DNA of 46,761 nt from Deltaproteobacteria bacterium (GCA_016182965.1 JACPFM010000034.1:1-46761), one strand, 5' to 3'. Shown: positions 16,401-27,690, counted from the stretch's first letter. The notes: generated by a model from the sequence alone, not told the origin. Numbers and translations: made by a program.

Positions 16401-19117
16401 CACTCGGACGCAGAGGCGCACGCCTGTCCGCTCACGAACCCGCACGTCCCGGTCGCGCTGCACGTGCTCGCGCCCGTGCAGCTGTCGGCGTCGGGGACGC
16501 CCTTCACGCTGGAGCAGACGCCCGGGCTCCCGGCGAGCGCGCAGTCCATGCAGGTCCCGCACGCAGGCGGGCTCGTCGTCGCGAGCGACGACCCCTCGCA
16601 GCAGACACCGTCGACGCAGTAACCGGTCTCGCACGCCGTCGACGCGCAGTTGCCGCCACCCGCGCAAGTGCACGCGCCGCCCCGCGTGTAGTACTCCCAG
16701 GTGTCGTTTTGTCGGATGGTGGTGCCGCCGCCGAAGAGCACGATCCTGCCCCGTGCGCTGTCGAAGGCCATCCCCGTGTACCACCGCGCCCCCGCGCCGG
16801 TGGACGCGAGCAGCTTCCACGAAGTGCCGTCCCACTCCCAGGTCTGCGGGGACCAAGTCCCCGCGTAGCCGCCGAAGAGCACGGTCTTCTGTCGCGTCGA
16901 ATGGTACGCGAGCGCGTGGCCGTACCGCGCACTCGGCCCGGTGGTCGCTCGCTGCGTCCATGACGTGCCGTCCCACTCCCAGGTGTCGCCGATCGCGCCG
17001 CCGTCGGTCCCGCCGACCAGCACGGTCTTTCCGCGCGCAGCGTCGTAGGCGAGGGCGTGGCTGCCGCGTGGCGACGGCCCGGTCGTGGCGCGCTGCGACC
17101 AGTTGGTGCCGTCCCACTCCCAAGTGTCGCCGAGGTAGGTGCCGCCCGACTGGCCGCCGAAGATCACCACCCGTCCTCGGCCGCTGTCGAACGCCATCGA
17201 GGCGTTGGACCGCGTAGACGGGGAGGTGCTCGGGGTCTTCTGGCTCCACGCGCTCCCGTTCCAGACCCACGTGTCGGTGCCACCTCCGAAGAGGACGGTC
17301 TCGTTGCGCACGGAGTCGTACGCCATCGCGGCGCCGGTGCGCGCCGATGGTCCGGTCGAAGCCTTGAGCGTCCAGGTGGCGCCGTCCCAGACCCACGTGT
17401 CGCCATAAGTCTTTCCGCCGAATCCCCCGAAGACGACCGTCCTCGCGCGCGCGGCGTCGTACGCCGTCGCGTGGCTCTGACGGTTCGCGGGGCTCGGCGA
17501 CGAGCGCAGCGTCCAACTCGTGCCGTTCCAGGCCCACGTGTCGTTCTCGTCTCCCCCGTCGTAGCCGCCGAAGATCACGAACTCGGCACGCGCGGCGTCG
17601 TACGCCCCAGCGGTTCTGCGCGGAGTCGGGCCGGTGGTCGAGACCTGCGTCCACGTCGTGCCGTCCCACGACCACGTGTCTCCGCGACCGCCCGCGTTCC
17701 AGCCGCCGAAGATCACCGTCTTGCCGCGCGCAGCGTCGAAGGCCATGGCGGGGCTGGTTCGCGCCAAGGGGCCGGTCGTCGCGACCTGCGTCCACGCGGC
17801 GCCGTCCCACGTCCACGTGTCGCCCACGGCACTCGAGCCTCGGTACCCACCGAAGAGCACCGTCTTGCCGCGGACGGCGTCGAACGCCATTCCGTGGGAG
17901 TTGCGCGCCGTCACGCCGGTGGTCGCGACCTGCGTCCACGCGGTGCCGTCCCACGTCCACGTGTCGCCGGCGTCGCCGGTGCTGTCGGTCCCGCCGAAGA
18001 GCACCAGCTTGCCGCGGACCGCATCGAAGGCCATCGCGTGGTTCGAGCGCGGCGAGGGGCCGGTCGTGGCGACCTGCGTCCACGTCGTCCCGTCCCAGGT
18101 CCACGTGTCGCCGAGCCTTCCGCTGCCGCTGCCGTAGCCGCCGAAGAGGACGATCTTGCCGCGTACGCCGTCGTACGCCATCGCGTGATCGTATCGCCGG
18201 CTCGGGCCCGGGACCTTTCGCTCGGCCCAGCTCACCCCGTCCCACTCCCAGGTGCTGGCATCGAGCCCCCCTCCGCCGAAGAGGACGACCTTGCCGCGCC
18301 CGGCGTCGTACGCCATCGCATGGGAGTTGCGCGCGAAGGGCGGCGGCGTGCGCTCTTGCCACACCCCCGTCTCGATCGCCGGATCGAGCAGCACCGGGTA
18401 CGCGAGCCCTTTCGCGTCGAGACGCACGACGAGCCGCTCTCCCTCGAGCGCGAGCACCGCCTCGCGCCGCGTGCCCTGCGCGTCGATCGCGAACGGCACC
18501 GGCATCCGGAAGCGGACCACGCCGAGCGCGTCGGCGAAGGCGACCGCGCCCGACGCCTCGACCCGTGCCGTCGGGAGGCCTGAAGGGAGCGCGAGCCGGT
18601 AGGCGAACTCCGTCGGCGCCGACTCGTCGCGCAGCACGTAGAACCACTCGAGCCTCTCGCGCTCTGCGACGAACAGCACGTCGGTCGCCGCGTACGCGTC
18701 GCGAAACTCGGCGCGCCCTTCCGCCTCGGAGACCTTGGAAGGTCGCGCCCCCTCGGGGGTGAGCGTCAGCGTGAGGGGTTCGCTCTGCCCGACCCCCGCG
18801 CGGATCGCGCCGTCGGCGCGCTCGGGGATCCGCGCTCCGAGCTCGAAGCGAGAGCCTGCGTCGGCGGCGCGAAAGCCGGGAGAGGTGAGCACGTCTCCTG
18901 CCCGCGCCCATGCGCCCGGCGACGGCGCGAGCCGCTGGGCGATCGCGGGATGACCCGCCGCCAGCCGCGTCGCGAGCGCCGCGACCACGCCCGACTCCGC
19001 GTTCGTCGCGACCGACGCGTCGGCGCCTGCAGGGGCCGAGGTATCGGTCGGGACGCTGCAGCTGATGATCGCGGAGACGAGCGTGAGGACGAGCGCGACG
19101 AGCCAGCGGCGATGCAT
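13460..19117 (-). CDS. Giant Kelch/Cys-rich surface protein with MYXO-CTERM tail
   Basis: 1885 aa. ATG at 19117 has a strong GGAGGGAA site. Order: signal peptide with a possible lipobox (SAIISC, about residue 20); an N-terminal beta domain (about 25-250) of the kind that precedes repeat regions (EFRDAYAATDVLFVAERERLEW in two pieces); twelve Kelch repeats (about 255-810; pattern HAMAYDAxRGKxVLFGG...GDTWxWDGTxWTQ), enough for two six-bladed propellers; then about 1040 residues with more than 100 Cys. The Cys-rich part has three SGYFCSGAGxC/GxxCDTTAGT/CRxCxSGAxCG/GNCC units and five CVDGxCCNxxC/GQCxACD/GTC/GxPHG modules. The end is a MYXO-CTERM signal: GGCGVA, a hydrophobic helix, then GRRARKGGRK. 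Such tails are processed for surface attachment in myxobacteria. Function is probably adhesive or structural. Confidence 0.9.
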   Translation of the reverse strand: MHRRWLVALVLTLVSAIISCSVPTDTSAPAGADASVATNAESGVVAALATRLAAGHPAIAQRLAPSPGAWARAGDVLTSPGFRAADAGSRFELGARIPERADGAIRAGVGQSEPLTLTLTPEGARPSKVSEAEGRAEFRDAYAATDVLFVAERERLEWFYVLRDESAPTEFAYRLALPSGLPTARVEASGAVAFADALGVVRFRMPVPFAIDAQGTRREAVLALEGERLVVRLDAKGLAYPVLLDPAIETGVWQERTPPPFARNSHAMAYDAGRGKVVLFGGGGLDASTWEWDGVSWAERKVPGPSRRYDHAMAYDGVRGKIVLFGGYGSGSGRLGDTWTWDGTTWTQVATTGPSPRSNHAMAFDAVRGKLVLFGGTDSTGDAGDTWTWDGTAWTQVATTGVTARNSHGMAFDAVRGKTVLFGGYRGSSAVGDTWTWDGAAWTQVATTGPLARTSPAMAFDAARGKTVIFGGWNAGGRGDTWSWDGTTWTQVSTTGPTPRRTAGAYDAARAEFVIFGGYDGGDENDTWAWNGTSWTLRSSPSPANRQSHATAYDAARARTVVFGGFGGKTYGDTWVWDGATWTLKASTGPSARTGAAMAYDSVRNETVLFGGGTDTWVWNGSAWSQKTPSTSPSTRSNASMAFDSGRGRVVIFGGQSGGTYLGDTWEWDGTNWSQRATTGPSPRGSHALAYDAARGKTVLVGGTDGGAIGDTWEWDGTSWTQRATTGPSARYGHALAYHSTRQKTVLFGGYAGTWSPQTWEWDGTSWKLLASTGAGARWYTGMAFDSARGRIVLFGGGTTIRQNDTWEYYTRGGACTCAGGGNCASTACETGYCVDGVCCEGSSLATTSPPACGTCMDCALAGSPGVCSSVKGVPDADSCTGASTCSATGTCGFVSGQACASASECASGFCANGVCCLTACNAGACQRCDGGTQGWTGATNGTCATAPAGFTTGCATGHQCIGTTTACVTCSSDAGCTSGYFCSGAGSCQAQIASGGACNTTAGTTAATCKVVRCRECASGATCGKDTGSGASGNCCSGSCTPASGSCENVWSSCDATGACTFTAKTSGTACGTSGHVCNGTSTACPTSCTTDTGCQSGFYCSGAGTCVARIASGAACDTTAGTTATTCMVASCRECSSGAKCGADTGSGASGNCCATTCAPAAGTCQNTWTGCSTSGSCTFSPKSAGSACGTGYLCTGSSTTCPTTCANDASCQSGYYCSGAGTCVARVATGGACDTTAGTSASSCKIASCRACASGATCGADGGIGASGNCCAGSCAPAVCQTWTGCTNTGACSFTNKAAGTTCGAGLACDGLGKCLKSNGQTCTSGASCSSGNCVDGYCCNSTCGAQCQACDVAGLEGTCAPVAGPPHGARPSCGTSTNPCQSPACDGTTTTSCAGVVNKTAGVACGTGNVCTGTSVSGKVCDGLGTCTTSATGIDCAPFLCTAGTCTTTCAVDTDCVQPGAFCDAGTCKPRLANGQACARGGACTSALCVDGFCCNAACTGQCEACDTAGAEGTCAAVTGAPHGVRTACGAGSACATPRCDGTTRASCAGTTYAAGGTSCGATTCDETRVVAQQCDGAGTCKAVTGGTECAPFLCKAGACTTACASDDECATDAYCAGGACKKKLSPGKACAAASECASGFCVDGYCCNSACTGQCEACDASGAEGTCAAVSGAPHGKRDACPTGDAERCKAALCNGDVRTSCAGFVGPSVVCREAACDGNQSVPGASCDGKGSCPAATPVDCGAYACDGTTGQCKTACAGDVDCSSGGRCSNKKCVSGATCVDRHTSKSADGVTKDCSPYLCDTSGTCASTCHSSDECASGTVCDTSTGKCVPATGDAAIEESGGCGVAAGRSSSAPTLLVIAIAGAMGRRARKGGRKAA

Positions 19118-19163
19118 GGATTCCCTCCGCGAAAGAGGCACGAGCGCCGTCCGTCGCCTCCGC

Positions 19164-19193
19164 ATCCTAGAAGGCGAGAAACGACGCTGTCAC
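19164..19193 (-). promoter_or_regulatory. Putative sigma-70 promoter of the Kelch/Cys-rich gene
   Basis: On the minus strand, GTGACA (19193-19188) lies 18 bp before TAGGAT (19169-19164). The -35 box matches 5 of 6 consensus bases and the -10 box 4 of 6. The predicted start of transcription is about 40 bp upstream of the ATG at 19117. Prediction only. Confidence 0.4.
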
Positions 19194-19352
19194 GCCGCGG
19201 TCAGCCGATGCGTGTGTGAGAGGTGGTGGGAGGTGCGCCCGTCGATCGAGCGGCCGGAACGACACGCGATCCCGCAACGCGTCATCGTGTCGCACATGTA
19301 CGGCGTGCGGGCGTGCGATTGACGCGTGGTCGAAGTCCCCATGACGTTTTCC

Positions 19353-19537
19353 ACGATCCGCGCGTGGCCGATCGCCACTGCCTGGTCGAGGAGCAGGCCG
19401 GCCTGGTGGTGCTCACCGACCTGATGTCGCGCACCGGCGTGTTCGTGCGCCTGCGCGGCGAGCAGCGCCTGTTCACCGGCGACGAGCTGCTCGTCGGCCG
19501 CACGGTCCTCCGCGTCGACGTGCGCGCGGGCCGCTGA
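19353..19537 (+). pseudogene. FHA-gene 3' fragment, copy B
   Basis: 185 bp, no indels and three substitutions relative to 11573-11757 (98% identity). It encodes DPRVADRHCLVEEQAGLVVL through VLRVDVRAGR and the stop codon. Weaker similarity extends about 14 bp further left. There is no family-like sequence upstream, although the frame is open back to 19223. With the DUF433 gene that follows, it repeats the order seen at 11573-12006. Confidence 0.85.
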
Positions 19538-19635
19538 CGGGTCGCCCCGCGATCGCGTGCCAGGCGCCGGTGCCTCCCGGCACGGCGTGCTACGCTCCGC
19601 TCCGACGAACATCCGACGCGCGCACGAGGCCGATC

Positions 19636-19857
19636 ATGGAGCTGTTCCCGCGGATCACGACGAACCCCCACCAATGCGGCGGTCGCCCGTGCGTCCGGGG
19701 CATGCGCATCCGAGTGACCGACGTGCTCGACCTTCTGGCGACTGGGCTCGGCATCGACGAGGTCCTCGCCGAGCTGCCCGACCTCGAGCGTGATGACGTC
19801 ATCGCATGCCTGAAGTTCGCGAGCCGCCGCGTCGACCACCCGATCCTCGCGGCATGA
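19636..19857 (+). CDS. DUF433-family antitoxin-like protein, copy B (intact)
   Basis: 73 aa, typical DUF433 length. MELFPRITTNPHQCGGRPCV is followed by RGMRIRVTDVLDLLATGLGI, DEVLAELPDLERDDVIACLK and a short tail. The family signature C-G-G-(K/R)-P-x-(I/V)-(R/K)-G-(T/M)-R-(I/V), with LxxGxxxxEILxxYPxLxxxDVxACLxxA, is complete. DUF433 proteins contain a helix-turn-helix and usually form toxin-antitoxin pairs with a DUF5615 PIN-like protein. Its stop overlaps an ATG (ATGA at 19854), but what follows is short. Distance to the FHA fragment is 98 bp, 70 bp longer than at copy A. Confidence 0.85.
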   Translation: MELFPRITTNPHQCGGRPCVRGMRIRVTDVLDLLATGLGIDEVLAELPDLERDDVIACLKFASRRVDHPILAA

Positions 19858-19997
19858 GGGTCTGGATCTCCGCGCTCGTCACGCTGCGCGTGATCGTGCG
19901 CGAGAGCGGTGAAGAGCAGAGCGCCACGGTCGTTCAACGAAAGCACACCGCGGCGTCGCAGCTGATACGCACGAGCTCCACGCCGTTCGCGTCGTAA
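19854..19997 (+). other. Possible truncated partner of the DUF433 gene
   Basis: An ATG overlapping the DUF433 stop opens 47 codons (MRVWISALVTLRVIV...) to TAA at 19995-19997. A DUF5615 toxin normally starts in exactly this position with a similar MRVW(I/V)DA opening, but only the first few residues look alike and the frame then runs into the convergent lipoprotein gene. It is probably a truncated toxin or a chance frame. Confidence 0.25.
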
Positions 19998-21526
19998 TGC
20001 ACGTTGAACAGCTTGTTGAACGTGACGCGCTCGACCACCACACGCGCGGCGCCCGGGACGAAACAAGCGTCGCCGATGCAGAGCGAGCTCTCGACCAGCT
20101 CCGCAGCCCTGCCGCGGCACTCGATTGCCGCGAGCTGATGGTGGTCGTCGCGCACCGAACGCAGCTCGTGGCACCCGATTTTCGCGAGCACGGGCTCGGC
20201 GTGGACGCCGAAATAGCGCTTGGACGCGATGTACCCGGCGGGGTCGTACTCGATCGTCACGCGCGCGGCGCCGAGCGCCAGGGCTGGACTGCCCGCGGTG
20301 TCGAAATACGACTGCGCGATCGCGCGGCCGCGCGTGTCGTATTCGAGGCGCTCCTCGAACGGGTACTGCACGGAACATCCCGACGGTACGCCGCTCATGG
20401 TGAAGCAGCGCTTGGTCGTCTGCCGGCCGCGGTCGTCGAAGGTGTACTTCACGAACGCTCCGTCCTCGCCCTTGCCGCCGAGGCAGCTGATCGGCGCGAG
20501 CTTCGTGTCGCGACACCGCTGCTCGATCGCTTGGCCGAGCGCGTCGCGCTGGTACTCGCGAACGGCGGGGCGGCCGACGAGCTCGCCGTTCACGCCGTGC
20601 GTCTTGCGCGCGAGCTCCTCGCACTTCGCGTTGCGTACCCAGATCGTCGCCGCGACGCCGTTGTCGAGGGTCGGATTGCCTTGCGCGTCGACGCGCAAAT
20701 ACGCGGTCTGGCACCCGTTGTCGTCGTACTGCCAGCGCGCCTCGACATCGAACGCGCCGGTGCGCGTCACGCAGCGCCTGCGCGCGATGAGGCCGTTCTT
20801 CGCATACTCGTTCTTTGCACGGGCGCAGCCCGCGGCTCGCAGTTGGCCGTCGAGATCGATGTAGACCGTCTCGACCTCGTAGCCGAGCTCGTCGACGGTG
20901 CTCCGATACTCGTGTTGACCGCTGCGGAACGTCGCGCGCGTGCCGTCCGCGCGCAGGCACGCGCCGTGGACGACATGACCGCGCTCGTTGCGCTCGTGGA
21001 CGACGCGCTCGCAGCCGTGCTCGCCGGGATACGGTCGGTCGGTCTCGTCGTAGCAGATCGCCTCGTGCTCGAACCCGCGGCCGTCGGGCACGAGCTTGCG
21101 GTGGTGGCACTCGTCGCCGACGACGCCGGTGCGGAACACGACGAGCTCGCGACCGTCGGCGGTGACCGTGCGGACCGCGCGCTCCACGCCGTGCGCGTCG
21201 AGCTCGAGGACGGTCAGGGTCCCAGCCGCGTCGTGCGAGAGCACGCGGCGCCGAAGCTTCGTGCCGGTCGGCGAGATCTCCTGTGCCTCGATGACCTCGT
21301 CGCCACGGAAGCGTAGGACCCAGTGCCACGAGCCGACGGCCTGGTTGGCCGTGAGCGGATCCACGCCGTAGCCGCGCGTCACGTGCCCCCACGAGCGAAA
21401 CCGCGCGACGCGCTCGCTCGGCTGCGGCTGCGGCTGCGGCTGCGGCTGCGGCTTCGGCGCCACCTTCGCCGCACCACAACCGACGAGCGTCAGGACGAGG
21501 ACAGCGAGCGCGCGCGTCATCGGCAT
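19934..21526 (-). CDS. Lipoprotein with degenerate YD/RHS-like repeats (530 aa)
   Basis: ATG at 21526, with GAGG 8 bp upstream. Signal peptide and lipobox: MPMTRALAVLVLTLVGCG. A linker of alternating Pro-Gln follows, encoded by a GGCTGC hexamer tract at about 21418-21455. The rest is a series of units resembling YD repeats: YDETDRPYPGE, LGYEVETVYIDLDGQLRAAG, YDDNGCQTAYLRVDAQGNP, YDTRGRAIAQSYFDTAGSP, YDPAGYIASKRYFG and HYDANG. They are spaced by 40-60 residues, with many Cys pairs. YD repeats form beta shells in RHS proteins; here no toxin or RHS core motif is present, so an outer-surface lipoprotein role is the safest inference. It runs convergently into the DUF433 region. Confidence 0.8.
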   Translation of the reverse strand: MPMTRALAVLVLTLVGCGAAKVAPKPQPQPQPQPQPSERVARFRSWGHVTRGYGVDPLTANQAVGSWHWVLRFRGDEVIEAQEISPTGTKLRRRVLSHDAAGTLTVLELDAHGVERAVRTVTADGRELVVFRTGVVGDECHHRKLVPDGRGFEHEAICYDETDRPYPGEHGCERVVHERNERGHVVHGACLRADGTRATFRSGQHEYRSTVDELGYEVETVYIDLDGQLRAAGCARAKNEYAKNGLIARRRCVTRTGAFDVEARWQYDDNGCQTAYLRVDAQGNPTLDNGVAATIWVRNAKCEELARKTHGVNGELVGRPAVREYQRDALGQAIEQRCRDTKLAPISCLGGKGEDGAFVKYTFDDRGRQTTKRCFTMSGVPSGCSVQYPFEERLEYDTRGRAIAQSYFDTAGSPALALGAARVTIEYDPAGYIASKRYFGVHAEPVLAKIGCHELRSVRDDHHQLAAIECRGRAAELVESSLCIGDACFVPGAARVVVERVTFNKLFNVHYDANGVELVRISCDAAVCFR

Positions 21527-21534
21527 GACAAGCC

Positions 21535-21867
21535 TCAGTCGGTAGATGCGTCCGCGAACCGACATATTTCTAGGCTCGCCACCCAGTGTGGGCTCTCTAG
21601 ATCGGAACTCGTCCATTTGCATTCCGCAATCTTCCGCCTGTCGTTCGGATAGCAAGGGTAGACGCAGCGGGCGCCGAGCAAATCGGAACTACACTTCCCG
21701 TTCGGTAGCCAGCCGCCGGGCTGCTCGGTCGGGCAGTACAACGGCACGTTGTAACCGCCATCTGCTTCCGGCACGTTGGCAGCGGCATCACTCGGGTCCT
21801 TCGACGGAGCGGAATCGCAGGCACACAGAAGGAGAGCGGCCACCACCGTCGGCCAAGGAATGGACAT
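21535..21867 (-). CDS. Small lipoprotein (110 aa)
   Basis: ATG at 21867. The signal MSIPWPTVVAALLLCAC has a lipobox L-C-A-C, then a Ser/Asp/Ala linker. A compact Cys-containing domain follows (YCPTEQPGGWLPNGKC, GARCVYPCYPNDRRKIAECK), with six Cys that could form disulfides. No family recognised. The stop is 8 bp before the YD-repeat lipoprotein start on the same strand, so they may be co-transcribed. GC content is visibly lower than in neighbours, which hints at recent acquisition. There is no obvious ribosome-binding site. Confidence 0.6.
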   Translation of the reverse strand: MSIPWPTVVAALLLCACDSAPSKDPSDAAANVPEADGGYNVPLYCPTEQPGGWLPNGKCSSDLLGARCVYPCYPNDRRKIAECKWTSSDLESPHWVASLEICRFADASTD

Positions 21868-22130
21868 GTGAGTCAATACACAAGAATGTTTGGACAGTCG
21901 CAATGGGCATCGGGATCCGCGTCAATCCAGAGACCTCTACAGCGGGCTGAGGATCCAAGCGTCCCCGGCGGGTCCCAGGGTCCGAGCTTCCATCATCCAA
22001 AGATCATGCGCACTTCACTGGGGGCGCAGCGTGTATCGGGCGCGGTCGGCGTCTCTCGTGGAGTCGCTCAGGTCGTTGACGACGAATCACGCCCAGCGCG
22101 CCGTGGTGCGAGGCCCGGTCGAACGACGGC

Positions 22131-22440
22131 CTACGCGCCCTCGACGAAGACGCTCGGCCGGTCGCGGCTGAACGCGTAGCTTCCATAAAGGGCGCCGCCG
22201 CGATGCGAAACGCGAGCGAGCGCTCGTCGGCCCGTCCGCTGATCGGGTCGACGTATGCGCGCCGCGAGACCAGCTCGACGATGCCGAGCTGCAGCCGCGC
22301 ATCTCGTCGCGGCAGTAGGGCACGCGCGTGCGAGGCCACTCCGCGATCTCGACGCGCGCGTCCTTCGGACCGGTCTTCAAAAGCCCGACCGCGCCGCCGA
22401 CCCAGATGCGCTGCCAGAGGCGTCGACCTGACCGAGTTGC
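22131..22440 (-). pseudogene. Frameshifted remnant of an unidentified gene
   Basis: On the minus strand, coding-like peptides follow one another in different frames: LWQRIWVGGAVGLLKTGPKD and RVEIAEWPRTRVPYCRDEM, then LGIVELVSRRAYVDPISGRA with RSLAFRIAAAPF, then LYGSYAFSRDRPSVFVEGA and TAG at 22133-22131. Splicing the frames would give a beta-rich C-terminal domain. No family is recognised. At least two frameshifts are needed, so it is not functional as read. Confidence 0.45.
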
Positions 22441-22661
22441 GTCCAGGGCGTCGCGCCGATGCCCTTCGCCTCCGACGCGTGTGTGAGCGACACGCATGCC
22501 CCCTGCGTTTGCTCCTGTGTCCACGACGGTGCCGCGCCGTCTGCTCGGAGCGGTGGCCTGCGCGTGCGCGGCCGCGTCTGCGGGCGTGGGCGCGTCGGTC
22601 TGACCAGGCCGCAAACTGCGGTCAGACGTCGGCGCGAGGAGCTCGGCAGGGTCCTCGTCCG

Positions 22662-22716
22662 ACTTGCGTTCTCCTGGCCGTCGCGAGACCAGGTCATGCC
22701 TCGCCATCGAGAAGCC
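22662..22716 (-). repeat. Diverged copy of the 13325-13380 sequence
   Basis: Read on the minus strand, GCTTCTCGATGG..GGCATG..ACCTGGTC.CGCGACGG..AGGAGAACGCAAG matches the plus strand at about 13331-13382 with a few substitutions and short indels. In the other locus it spans the start codon of the 128-aa hypothetical gene (which is on the minus strand there). It marks shared ancestry of the two decayed or accessory regions. Confidence 0.5.
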
Positions 22717-22781
22717 CGCTAGGAGGCCGTCGTTCCGCAACGGCGCGCTCCACTCCGCGCCCGGACGTTCGGCGGGCAGCG

Positions 22782-23558
22782 TCAGCGCGATTCCCACACG
22801 CGGAGCGCCGGCAGCTCGATCGCGGTGAGGAAGCCGTCCTTGCCCGCGCCGGTGTCGATCGCGACGACGCACTCGCCGGCCCACATGTCCGTCGGATCCG
22901 CCGGCGTGTAGCTCGAGAGCTCCGGCGGCAGGCACTCGGTCACCGTGTGACCGACGATCACGCGCTTGCCGCGGTACTCGCGGAAGAAGGCCTCGCTGCG
23001 CGTCCACAGCGTCGCGTTCGCGGGCTCGGTCTCGCGCGGGTGGAGGAAGCGCCCGTCGCGGCCGGTGGCCGCGCTGGCTGGAACGCGCTCGATCAGCCCG
23101 GCGTGGACGTAGAGGCCGTGCTCGTCCTCGTACCAGAAGGGCAGGGCGCGCATCCACGCGACGACGTCCTCGGGGAAGAACGCGCCCTTGAACAGCGGGT
23201 CGAGCTCCTCGGGCGTGGGGAACGCGTCGGGCGCCGGCACCGGCCCGCCGGTGTAGCTCCGCATCGTCGCGAGGCAGCCGTTCGACGGCGGGAACACGAA
23301 CTCGTCCCAGCGACGATCGAGCACGCGGACCCAAGCGTCTTCGTGGTTTCCGCGCAGGCACACGACCTTGAACGCCGCGTTGCGCTCGATGCCGCGTACG
23401 ACCTCGATCACCTCGGCCGAGTGCGGGCCGCGATCGAGGTAGTCGCCGAGGAAGACCAGCGTGTCGCCGGCCTCGAGCGTCGGCATCTTCGCCACCAGCG
23501 CCCGCAGCGCCGCGAGATCACCGTGGATGTCGCCGACGACGAAGGTCCGACCGCTCAT
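22782..23558 (-). CDS. PPP-family metallophosphoesterase (Ser/Thr phosphatase-like)
   Basis: 258 aa with all PPP signatures: VVGDIHGD (residues 7-14), LGDYLDRGP (37-45), LRGNHED (69-75), VHAG in GLYVHAGLIE, and GHT in VIVGHTVTE, which bind the two catalytic metals. Bacterial relatives are PrpA/PrpB-like protein phosphatases or diadenosine-tetraphosphatase-like enzymes. The insertion after RGNHE (SNGCLATMRSYTGG) resembles the bacterial protein-phosphatase group. It could dephosphorylate targets of the window's Hanks kinases, which is inference. ATG at 23558; the upstream sequence lacks a clear Shine-Dalgarno. The right neighbour is a frameshifted VOC gene. Confidence 0.92.
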   Translation of the reverse strand: MSGRTFVVGDIHGDLAALRALVAKMPTLEAGDTLVFLGDYLDRGPHSAEVIEVVRGIERNAAFKVVCLRGNHEDAWVRVLDRRWDEFVFPPSNGCLATMRSYTGGPVPAPDAFPTPEELDPLFKGAFFPEDVVAWMRALPFWYEDEHGLYVHAGLIERVPASAATGRDGRFLHPRETEPANATLWTRSEAFFREYRGKRVIVGHTVTECLPPELSSYTPADPTDMWAGECVVAIDTGAGKDGFLTAIELPALRVWESR

Positions 23559-23680
23559 GCCACCGCAGAGTACCGCAGACGCGCGATCTCATGCTGCCGG
23601 CGGGACGAGCACGACGCGCTCCGACGCCAACCACGCGGCGAAGCGCAGGCACTCCGGGACCACGCACTCCCGTCGCGCTG

Positions 23681-24084
23681 TCAGGTCACGATCTCGTCGT
23701 ACCCGCGGCCGACCATCTGCAGCAGGCAGAAGCCGTTGCCGAAGGGATCGGCGAAGAACGCGAGCCGGCCGTAGGCGTGGTCCTGCAGCGTGCCCTCCTG
23801 CGTCGCGCCGGCGGCGAGCACGCGCGCGATCGCCTCCTCGATGTCGTCGACCAGGAAGTCCATGTGGACCGGCGTCCAGTGACGCGCGTAGGTGCGGACG
23901 CCGCCGGGACAGGGGATCGTCCCGGCGGCCTTGACCAACAGATAAAGACGCGACGACGCCCCGAGCAGCTCGACGAATCGAAATCTTCACCCATGCGGCG
24001 CCCGACCTTCAGGTCGAACGCCGTGGTGTAGAACGCGATCGCCCGCTCGAGGTCGTCGACGTCGATGTTGACGAGGACGTCCAC
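23681..24084 (-). pseudogene. VOC-family (glyoxalase-like) gene with a frameshift
   Basis: Two frames together make one VOC-superfamily protein of about 133 aa. From GTG 24084, MDVLVNIDVDDLERAIAFYT continues to VGRRMGEDF. In another frame, VELLGASSRLYLLVKAAGTI is followed by HWTPVHMDFLVDDIEEAIARVL, then AFFADPFGNGFCLLQ and DEIVT with the TGA at 23683. At the junction (about 23975) GATTTCGATTCGTCGAG looks like GATTTCGTCGAG with 5 extra bases, a near-tandem repeat. Metal-site residues are the first-frame His-poor segment and His/Glu in the second half, so enzymatic class is unclear. It begins 3 bp after the fadJ stop and may be a late member of that transcript. Sequencing error is the alternative. 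Confidence 0.7.
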
Positions 24085-24087
24085 CGC

Positions 24088-27671
<3,584 letters not shown>

Positions 27672-27690
27672 GATCGAGCCTCCGCGGTGT

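Larger units (their letters stand above)
21868..22781. other. Gene-poor stretch with decayed sequence
   Basis: About 0.9 kb without an intact gene. It has lower GC and weak codon bias. The left third (21868-22130) shows nothing recognisable. The middle contains a frameshifted coding remnant (22131-22440, separate entry). The right part (22662-22716) holds a diverged copy of sequence near 13325-13380. It probably represents a scar of lost genes. Confidence 0.5.

Noticed and set aside
12839..16963. Very long open frame on the plus strand opposite the Kelch/Cys-rich gene
   Set aside because: Its translation is Arg/Ala-rich without motifs, while the opposite strand has repeats, a signal peptide, a ribosome-binding site and a MYXO-CTERM tail. 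Long antisense frames are expected at this GC content.
11758..19352. Integrative element with its own integrase
   Set aside because: The direct repeats fit insertion or duplication, but no integrase, transposase, relaxase or phage gene is visible in the segment.
23589..23680. Coding fragment ending in LASERVVLVPPAA on the minus strand
   Set aside because: Codon bias is good but there is no start, no ribosome-binding site and only about 30 codons; it is downstream of the VOC stop in another frame.
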